From an uncultured Acetatifactor sp. (GTDB lineage Bacteria; Bacillota; Clostridia; Lachnospirales; Lachnospiraceae), in the NCBI GenBank assembly GCA_904501885.1, contig CAJGCP010000019.1:1-37457 (forward strand): a DNA stretch of 37,457 bases. Direction: 5' to 3'. Below, piece after piece: positions 32,977-37,457 of this stretch (within the stretch, counting starts at the first letter, position 1; the number at the start of each line of letters is the position of its first letter). The position numbers and the translations under genes are program-made. The notes beneath the pieces are model-generated. The model was not told the DNA's origin. It saw only the letters and a list, made by a program, of their open reading frames with translations, and ran no database searches.

Positions 32977-33195
32977 TTATACCAGCATTCTTTCTGGCAT
33001 TCTTGGCTTAAGAAATTTATCGGTATTTACTTCGAGTGCTCCACACACTAACTCGTATTCAAGGAATGTCATTCTCCTATGTCCGTTTAATGCCATGTTT
33101 AATTTGGGTAATGGTATACCAGTTTTTTTACTTACATAGGTTTGCGAAATTCCCTTTTCGTCCAAATACTTTTTAACTTCATTTTCCATCGCCAT
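32977..33195 (-). CDS. Cro-like helix-turn-helix regulator
   Basis: A 72-aa protein with a compact helix-turn-helix: EVKKYLDEKGISQTYVSKKT, then GIPLPKLNMALNGHRRM. It is the first gene of the early operon, transcribed divergently from the CI-like repressor, and is expressed from the TTGACA/TACAAT promoter at 33241-33269. AGGAGGTGAT precedes the ATG. By analogy to lambdoid switches it should bind the three operators and repress the repressor gene, favouring lytic growth. Confidence 0.85.
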   Translation of the reverse strand: MAMENEVKKYLDEKGISQTYVSKKTGIPLPKLNMALNGHRRMTFLEYELVCGALEVNTDKFLKPRMPERMLV

Positions 33196-33240
33196 TCTAT
33201 AATCACCTCCTGCAATTTCAGTAACTCTGAAGTTATTTAC

Positions 33241-33269
33241 ATTGTATGTCTGTTATTCTGAATTGTCAA
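33241..33269 (-). promoter_or_regulatory. Early (cro) promoter
   Basis: On the minus strand TTGACA (33264-33269), a 17-bp spacer and TACAAT (33241-33246) form a strong promoter. The middle operator fills 15 of the 17 spacer bases, and the first operator covers the expected start site near 33234, so bound repressor should block it. It drives the early operon. Confidence 0.85.
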
Positions 33270-33271
33270 TA

Positions 33272-33277
33272 TATAAT
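33272..33277 (+). promoter_or_regulatory. Possible repressor promoter -10 box
   Basis: A perfect TATAAT on the plus strand lies between operators 2 and 3, but the -35 region 17 bp upstream (TCTGTT) is poor. A weak -35 box next to operator 2 fits a repressor-maintenance promoter helped by bound repressor. The expected start near 33284 falls in operator 3. Confidence 0.45.
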
Positions 33278-33350
33278 TTCAGTATTTCTGAAATTTTTAT
33301 TTACATTTACCCAAACAAGTGCTAATATCCATATAAAGGAGGACAGATAT

Positions 33351-33770
33351 ATGACTTTCGGACAAAAATTAAAAAAAGCAAGATTAGAAAAATGCATGAC
33401 ACAAAAGCAACTTGCGGAACAGCTATACGTAAGACACAATTCTGTAAGCAATTGGGAAAATGATATAAACAAACCTGATCCAAGCACCATTGAACACATA
33501 TGCGGTATATTAGATATTACTCCCAATTATTTACTGGCAATTACATCTGAAGATTTTTCTCCCGCTGAGAAACTTATAATAAAGAAATACCGTGCTCTAG
33601 ATAAGCACGGCAAAGAAATGATTGATTTCACATTGCAAAAGGAATGGGAACGATCTACTAACGTATATAGTTTTCCATTTGTTAATGCTGCTCATGAGCG
33701 TACAGGTATTGAAGTTACCGAAGATATGCTTATGAATGATAATGATATAATGGATTCTGACAGTTTTTAA
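33351..33770 (+). CDS. CI-like lysogeny repressor
   Basis: A 139-aa protein. Residues 1-65 are an XRE/Cro-CI helix-turn-helix domain: FGQKLKKARLEKCMTQKQLA, EQLYVRHNSVSNWENDINKP, with recognition helix near 28-36. The remainder is an alpha-helical, acidic tail (FSPAEKLIIKKYRALDKHGK) rather than a LexA-type self-cleaving domain. Repressors of this kind are usually inactivated with the help of an ImmA/IrrE protease, encoded next. The start is set by AAAGGAGG, 10 nt ahead of the ATG; a longer upstream frame through operator 3 is rejected. Confidence 0.88.
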   Translation: MTFGQKLKKARLEKCMTQKQLAEQLYVRHNSVSNWENDINKPDPSTIEHICGILDITPNYLLAITSEDFSPAEKLIIKKYRALDKHGKEMIDFTLQKEWERSTNVYSFPFVNAAHERTGIEVTEDMLMNDNDIMDSDSF

Positions 33771-33813
33771 TACAAACTGTTAAAAAATATTTTTACAAAA
33801 GGGGAATTGTAAA

Positions 33814-34359
33814 ATGAATTATGAAACACTTTTAGACGTAGCCTTCTCTGAAGGTCTTATTGTCAAGGAAAAAAATCTGCTGGCTTACGATGGTCGCATA
33901 AAAGGAAATCGCATTGCCATACGAAAAAACTTCGAGAGCACTGCTGAAAAAGCTTGTGTTCTTGCTGAAGAACTTGGACATCACTACACCACATCCGGAA
34001 ACATTCTTGACCTTGCAGATGTGCAAAACCGCAAACAAGAGTGTTGTGCTCGATTATGGGCCTACAATAAAATGATTGGTCTTTCTGGCATAGTATCCGC
34101 TTATAATGCAGGGTGTAAAAACACGTATGAAATGGCAGAACACCTTAATGTTAGTGAAAGTTTTCTTCAGGAAGCATTGGTCGCATACAGAACAAAATAT
34201 GGTTTATACGCTAAATCGGGCAACCATCTCATTTATTTTGAGCCAGTTCTTGAAGTCCATGAGATAAAAGATAACTTTGAAAAGCTCTGTACTGTTCAGA
34301 AAGAATTCGTTACATATGATGCAAATCGAGCGAAAGAACTGCGAGGAAACTGTCTATGA
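33814..34359 (+). CDS. ImmA/IrrE-type zinc protease
   Basis: A 181-aa protein following the repressor gene. The metal-binding helix reads CVLAEELGHHYTT (about residues 48-60), the ImmA/IrrE HExxH-type site in which the first His is replaced by Glu, a variant I recall in Firmicutes members. A late Glu after the helix may complete the site. The C-terminal part includes a helix-turn-helix-like stretch (NTYEMAEHLNVSESFLQEAL). ImmA proteins cleave or neutralise the partner repressor after DNA damage, inducing the prophage. GGGGAAT lies ahead of the ATG. Confidence 0.88.
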   Translation: MNYETLLDVAFSEGLIVKEKNLLAYDGRIKGNRIAIRKNFESTAEKACVLAEELGHHYTTSGNILDLADVQNRKQECCARLWAYNKMIGLSGIVSAYNAGCKNTYEMAEHLNVSESFLQEALVAYRTKYGLYAKSGNHLIYFEPVLEVHEIKDNFEKLCTVQKEFVTYDANRAKELRGNCL

Positions 34360-34784
34360 AAAGAATTCTCATACTATTTTTTTCATTAATCCTTGTAACG
34401 TCCCCCATTGTGGCATTCGCAAATGGTAATCTTATCGTACACATTACATATAGCGGTAAATGCTATCATACGTCCGATTGCAGTTTTCTGCATTCGGATA
34501 TAGAGGTTACTTTATCCGAGGCCGTAGATATAGGGTTAGAGCCATGCTCTTATTGTGACCCGCCTGAATTAGAATATAAAAAAACTACCAAGCAGAACAA
34601 TTCAAGTTTATATACATCAGATACCAAAAAGCCGTGGTATAAAGCCGCTTATGATTACATCGATGACACGTTTGGCGTAGATTTTTTCATTCTCGCTATA
34701 TACTTATCCATTTGCATTATCGTATTTATTGTTCAAAAGTTTTTGGTACTATTACAATTTCTTAAATGGAAATTCAAACGCTGA
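34356..34784 (+). CDS. Secreted/membrane protein with Cys-His motif, lysogenic-conversion candidate
   Basis: A 142-aa protein with a signal-peptide-like start (MKRILILFFSLILVTSPIVA, then FANG as a likely cleavage region). A small extracellular domain has CYHTSDCSFL and GLEPCSYCDPP, the YHxxxC...PCxxC pattern seen at the end of secreted nucleases and in small metal-binding domains. A linker and a C-terminal transmembrane segment (about 113-132, FFILAIYLSICIIVFIVQKF) follow. It overlaps the protease gene by 4 bp, so it is expressed in the lysogen. A role in superinfection exclusion or altering the host surface is plausible. Confidence 0.65.
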   Translation: MKRILILFFSLILVTSPIVAFANGNLIVHITYSGKCYHTSDCSFLHSDIEVTLSEAVDIGLEPCSYCDPPELEYKKTTKQNNSSLYTSDTKKPWYKAAYDYIDDTFGVDFFILAIYLSICIIVFIVQKFLVLLQFLKWKFKR

Positions 34785-34872
34785 AAATTAACTGTTGTAC
34801 AGATATTCTGTTGACATCAACAAAATGGTAATGGAATTTTTTGAATAATTTCTTAATTTTATGACACTTGTG

Positions 34873-34902
34873 TTGACTTTTTCACCATTTTGGGTATATT
34901 AT
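34873..34902 (+). promoter_or_regulatory. Promoter of the structured RNA/NYN unit
   Basis: TTGACT (34873-34878) with TATATT (34895-34900, 16-bp spacer) or TATTAT (34897-34902, 18-bp spacer), start expected near 34908. About 60 bp upstream lies a 14-bp palindrome, TGTTGACATCAACA (34809-34822), whose left half recurs as TGTTGAC at the -35 box, so a regulator may bind both. Confidence 0.7.
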
Positions 34903-34907
34903 ACAAA

Positions 34908-35010
34908 TGTAATAAGTATTATTACACTGTTAATAAGCCTTAGGTGATAAGCCTCCCGCGATAAGGGAAACGCTGATACCTAAGGCTTTACTCGTTTAAG
35001 GAGGTTTTCA
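34908..35010 (+). ncRNA. Structured RNA upstream of the NYN gene
   Basis: The transcript from the promoter at 34873 begins about 105 nt before the NYN start codon. It can fold into a perfect 11-bp stem, AAGCCTTAGGT (34935-34945) with ACCTAAGGCTT (34978-34988). That stem encloses a GATA/GAT internal loop, a short AGC/GCT stem and a TCCC/GGGA hairpin with loop GCGATAA. Only three U follow, so it is not a standard terminator. The architecture and place recall RNAs that accompany abortive-infection genes (abiF-type), but the gene here encodes a NYN protein. It could be a guide, antitoxin-like or leader RNA; the family match is untested. Confidence 0.55.
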
Positions 35011-35014
35011 AAAG

Positions 35015-35674
35015 ATGAAAACAGCAATTTTAATTGACGGCGGATTTTACCGCAAACGCGCTTCCTTTTTATGGGGAAAGAAAACTCCAGATAAAAGAGC
35101 AGCTGAACTGATGGCCTATTGCAACTCTCACATGAAATATGTACAGCAGTATGAGCCAAGCAGTCTATACCGTATTTTTTATTACGATTGCCCACCCTTG
35201 GCAAAAACGGTTTATCACCCTTTATTAAAAAGAGGAATTGACTTTCGTCATTCCGAAACACACTCATGGACAGAATCCTTCTTTTCAGAACTAAGGAAAC
35301 AACGTAAGGTTGCATTAAGACTTGGAGAGTTATCTGATGACGATGCTACATACAATATTAGCACAGCTGCATTGAAAGATATCTGCTCTGGAAAGAAACA
35401 AATTAGCAATCTCACAGAAAATGATTTTTCCGTTTCTTTCAAACAAAAGGGTGTCGATATGAGAATCGGTCTTGATATTGCCTCCCTGGCGTATAAAAGA
35501 CAAATTGACCAGATTATTCTTATTGCCGGTGACAGTGACTTTGTGCCTGCTGCAAAGCTTGCCCGTCGGGAGGGTATTGATTTCATTCTGGATCCAATGT
35601 GGGCTAATATTAAAGACAATTTATTTGAACATATAGATGGTCTACACTCTCAATGGGGACGTAAGCAAAAATAA
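35015..35674 (+). CDS. NYN-domain (LabA/DUF88, PIN-like) RNase
   Basis: A 219-aa protein with the acidic residues of the NYN fold: D8 in AILIDGGFY, an Asp in QKGVDMRIGLDIASLA, and GDSD in IILIAGDSDFVPAAKLA, all expected to hold the catalytic metal of a PIN-like nuclease. LabA/DUF88 members act on RNA in several systems. TTTAAGGAGG precedes the ATG, and the only visible upstream element is the structured RNA at 34935-34988. It lies near the integrase, a usual position for accessory or defence genes. I infer an RNA-linked defence, exclusion or toxin-type function. Confidence 0.85.
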   Translation: MKTAILIDGGFYRKRASFLWGKKTPDKRAAELMAYCNSHMKYVQQYEPSSLYRIFYYDCPPLAKTVYHPLLKRGIDFRHSETHSWTESFFSELRKQRKVALRLGELSDDDATYNISTAALKDICSGKKQISNLTENDFSVSFKQKGVDMRIGLDIASLAYKRQIDQIILIAGDSDFVPAAKLARREGIDFILDPMWANIKDNLFEHIDGLHSQWGRKQK

Positions 35675-35681
35675 TTTACAG

Positions 35682-35757
35682 AAAATAAAAATCGCCCGGT
35701 GCTACCAACACCGAGCGATTCAATTAGATATATATCCGAAGACACATACCAAAGACA
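35682..35757 (-). ncRNA. Candidate minus-strand small RNA between NYN and integrase
   Basis: A minus-strand promoter (35763-35791) would start an RNA near 35756. It ends after a 12-bp stem (35690-35701 with 35709-35720, one G-U pair in this orientation) followed by TTTTTATTTT, a strong intrinsic terminator. In the plus orientation the stem has a C-A mismatch and no U tract, so the element is built for the minus strand. No minus-strand gene lies nearby, leaving a roughly 75-nt RNA as product. Confidence 0.5.
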
Positions 35758-35762
35758 ATCAT

Positions 35763-35791
35763 ATTCTAACATCTTCGGACAGCCTTTGCAA
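35763..35791 (-). promoter_or_regulatory. Promoter of the candidate small RNA
   Basis: On the minus strand TTGCAA (35786-35791), a 17-bp spacer and TAGAAT (35763-35768). The -35 box lies within the loop region of the plus-strand terminator hairpin upstream of the integrase. Confidence 0.5.
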
Positions 35792-35820
35792 GCAGGACAC
35801 CCTGCAGGCTGTTATTTTTA
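35779..35820 (+). terminator. Terminator or attenuator just upstream of the integrase
   Basis: ACAGCCT (35779-35785) pairs with AGGCTGT (35806-35812), enclosing CAGG/CCTG with an ACAC loop, then TATTTTTA. It ends 14 bp before the integrase ribosome site. A second long-range stem, CCGAAGA/TCTTCGG (35735, 35772), overlaps its left edge. No clear promoter lies between it and the integrase start, so integrase expression may depend on reading through it. Confidence 0.65.
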
Positions 35821-35846
35821 TACCATAAATTCAAAGGAGGCACATT

Positions 35847-37397
35847 ATGAACGCAGTAATTTACGCACGCTACTCTCCCGGACCTCGCCAAACAGACCAA
35901 AGTATTGAGGGACAGGTCCGTGACTGCATGGCTTTTGCAGAAGAAAATCAAATCACAGTTTTAGGCGTGTATGCAGATAAGCATATCTCCGGTACTGACT
36001 TTGAACGCCGATCAGAATTTAATAGAATGATTCACGATGCAGAGAAGGGACAGTTCGAGGCCATCATCGTCTGGAAGATAGACCGCTTCGGACGTGACAG
36101 GGAAGAAATCGCTCTAAACAAAATCAAACTGAAAAGGCACGGTATCCGTCTGCTCTACGCTAAGGAAGTCATTCCGGACGGTCCTGAAGGCATCATATTG
36201 GAATCCCTCATGGAAGGATTGGCTGAATACTATGTGGCTGACCTTCGCCAAAAAGTAAAAAGAGGACAGAGAGAATCTGCCCTAAAGGGTCTTGCCGTAT
36301 CCGGACAAGCAGCCTTCGGTTACAAAATCGTGGATAAGCGCTACCAGATTGAAGAAAAGGAAAGCTGGGTGGTTCGTTATGTTTTCGATAACATCGATGC
36401 CGGGAAAACCGGCGCCCAAATAATAGATGAACTGGAAAAGATGGGCGTAAGAAACAGAAAAGGGGAGCTCATTACCAAAAACGGTATTTATACCATGCTC
36501 CGCAATCGGAAATATATCGGGGAATGCTTCTATGATGGTATTGCCATTCCTATCCCCCGTATTATCCCCCAGGAGCTCTGGGATTCCGTTCAGGCTAAGA
36601 TGATTAAGCGTCCTCGTTCTTCCGGCGCATACAAGGCCACAGAGCGCTACATGCTATCCTGCAAGGCATACTGTGGGGAGTGTGGCTCCCTTTTAATTGG
36701 TGAATCCGGAAAAGGAAAAGGCGGCACCGTATACCACTATTATAAATGCGCCCAGAAGAAGCGCAAGAACGGCTCAAACAAATGCTCGCTCAAAACACCG
36801 AGAAAGGATGCCTTGGAGAACTTTATAGTCCACCATACCGTTCAGGACGTGCTTCAGGACGATATCATTGATTACCTGGCTGATAAAGTAGTTGAAATTC
36901 ATAAAAAAGATTCTGTGAACCAGAAACTGATTCAACTGAAGAACTCGCTAAAAGAATGTGAGAAATCTACCAAGAATATTGTAAGAGCCATTGAAGAAGG
37001 TGTGTTTACTTCCTCCACCAAACAAAGGCTCTTGGATTTAGAGACGCAGGCTGAAGAACTTCGGATGCAGATTGCTAAAGAAGAAATCAAGAAGCCTACC
37101 ATCACCAAGGAGCAGGTGGTGTATTGGCTCAAACTATTCAAGAAGGGCGACCTTAAAGACCCGGCATTCCGTCAAAGGCTTACTGATGTGTTCGTACATT
37201 CTGTTTATGTCTACAACGAAAAAGTGGTTATTGCCTACAACTACTCGCAGGACAATAACCATCATTCCGTTGAATACGACCCAAACATATTTAGGTGTTC
37301 GGATACGCATGTTAAACTGAGGGATACGGGCCCATATCCGAACATTATCCCCCTAAACAATGTATTTCTACTGCTTATTCCACAGCCGGTTGCTTAG
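35847..37397 (+). CDS. int: Large serine integrase
   Basis: A 516-aa site-specific recombinase. The catalytic domain opens AVIYARYSPGPRQTDQSIEG, with Ser10 as nucleophile, and includes IIVWKIDRFGRDREEI. A recombinase domain follows (about 155-265, GYKIVDKRYQIEEKE), then a zinc ribbon (about 270-310, YCGECGSLLIGE, YKCAQKKRKNG, NKCSL) and a coiled coil (about 345-410). It integrates and excises the phage between attP and attB. AAAGGAGG lies 5 nt ahead of the ATG. In the circle the gene continues through the join to base 81. The last ~27 residues lack a domain-like pattern and overlap the proposed attP. Confidence 0.95.
   Translation: MNAVIYARYSPGPRQTDQSIEGQVRDCMAFAEENQITVLGVYADKHISGTDFERRSEFNRMIHDAEKGQFEAIIVWKIDRFGRDREEIALNKIKLKRHGIRLLYAKEVIPDGPEGIILESLMEGLAEYYVADLRQKVKRGQRESALKGLAVSGQAAFGYKIVDKRYQIEEKESWVVRYVFDNIDAGKTGAQIIDELEKMGVRNRKGELITKNGIYTMLRNRKYIGECFYDGIAIPIPRIIPQELWDSVQAKMIKRPRSSGAYKATERYMLSCKAYCGECGSLLIGESGKGKGGTVYHYYKCAQKKRKNGSNKCSLKTPRKDALENFIVHHTVQDVLQDDIIDYLADKVVEIHKKDSVNQKLIQLKNSLKECEKSTKNIVRAIEEGVFTSSTKQRLLDLETQAEELRMQIAKEEIKKPTITKEQVVYWLKLFKKGDLKDPAFRQRLTDVFVHSVYVYNEKVVIAYNYSQDNNHHSVEYDPNIFRCSDTHVKLRDTGPYPNIIPLNNVFLLLIPQPVA
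37297..37343. other. Candidate attP site inside the integrase 3' end
   Basis: A perfect 9-bp inverted repeat, GTTCGGATA (37297-37305) and TATCCGAAC (37335-37343), spans 47 bp, about the size of a serine-integrase attP. GGATACG also recurs directly at 37301 and 37322. The dyad centre is 37320; the terminal repeat starts at 37317, so the contig was opened within 3 bp of the centre. That is expected if reads from integrated and excised forms diverge at the crossover point. The right arm is also present at 19-27. Confidence 0.5.
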
Positions 37398-37457
37398 ACC
37401 GGCTGTTTTTACCCGTTCCATCTCGACTTCACATCACGTACATCTACATGAACGAAA
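37317..37457. repeat. Direct terminal repeat, right copy
   Basis: Identical to bases 1-141. It contains the integrase 3' end, the second copy of the shared terminator (37382-37410) and the end of the endolysin gene. It should be counted once in the 37,316-bp circle. Confidence 0.93.
37382..37410 (+). terminator. Integrase terminator, right copy of the element at 66-94
   Basis: Same 9-bp stem and U tract as at 66-94, duplicated because the window ends overlap. It is the terminator directly following the integrase stop codon (37395-37397, in the loop). Confidence 0.85.

Larger units (their letters stand above)
33217..33292. promoter_or_regulatory. Three-operator lysis-lysogeny switch
   Basis: Three 15-bp sites lie at 33217-33231 (TTCAGTAACTCTGAA), 33248-33262 (GTCTGTTATTCTGAA) and 33278-33292 (TTCAGTATTTCTGAA). 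The outer two are perfect TTCAG-N5-CTGAA palindromes; the middle keeps one perfect half. Centres are 31 and 30 bp apart, about three helical turns, which suits cooperative binding by dimers on one face of DNA. Confidence 0.8.

Noticed and set aside
35690..35720. Hairpin after the NYN gene read as the NYN terminator
   Set aside because: On the plus strand the stem has a C-A mismatch and is followed by TCAATTAG, not a U tract; it works better as a minus-strand terminator.
1..37457. CRISPR arrays, tRNA genes, insertion sequences and diversity-generating retroelements
   Set aside because: I looked for regularly spaced repeats, cloverleaf sequences, transposase or reverse-transcriptase motifs and template/variable repeats and saw none.

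Overview
This window is a complete genome of a temperate, short-tailed (podovirus-like) phage of a Firmicutes host, most likely a gut Clostridia/Lachnospiraceae-type bacterium. That host reading is an inference from the family content, the strong AGGAGG-type ribosome sites and the moderate base composition. Bases 1-141 are repeated exactly at 37317-37457, so the molecule closes into a circle of 37,316 bp. The serine integrase gene runs through the join. No portion looks like bacterial chromosome.

Late region, minus strand, 22.5 kb down to 0.1 kb: terminase small and large subunits, a small membrane protein, portal, a DUF6275 protein, a Tad2-like (DUF2829) Thoeris anti-defence protein, a 34-aa ORF, scaffold, major capsid protein, a 60-aa protein and an intrinsic terminator. 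Next come a tail module (BppU-like adaptor, a BspA-type leucine-rich-repeat protein and small partners), P22 gp4-like and gp10-like connector proteins, an ejection protein, and a 2,417-aa polyvalent internal virion protein. The region ends with small membrane proteins (holin candidates) and a two-domain endolysin. There is no tape measure and no tail-tube gene, which supports the short-tail reading.

Early region, minus strand, 33.2 kb down to 22.5 kb: a Cro-like regulator, a run of small genes, an HUH-type replication initiator, a degenerate RNase H-like protein, an HNH-type zinc protein, PcfK and PcfJ, many small phage proteins, an HD-domain protein, SSB, and a DUF1492/ArpU-like late regulator placed just before the terminase genes. 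I see no DNA polymerase, helicase or primase, so replication probably relies on the HUH initiator plus host enzymes.

Lysogeny region, plus strand, 33.35 kb through the join to base 81: a CI-like repressor, an ImmA/IrrE-type protease, a secreted or membrane protein with a Cys/His motif, a strong promoter with a structured RNA leading into a NYN-domain (PIN-like) RNase, a hairpin-rich spacer with a candidate minus-strand small RNA, and the serine integrase. Cro and the repressor diverge from a 155-bp region holding three 15-bp operators spaced 30-31 bp apart.

The points most worth a second look are: (1) the structured-RNA/NYN nuclease unit next to the integrase; (2) GGCAGCAG, an octamer found 21 times on one strand and not seen on the other; (3) a 47-bp dyad inside the 3' end of the integrase gene whose centre coincides with the contig break, a strong attP candidate; (4) the giant multi-nuclease protein with repeated IGPV motifs; (5) a counter-oriented small gene with its own attenuator-like RNA inside the early region.
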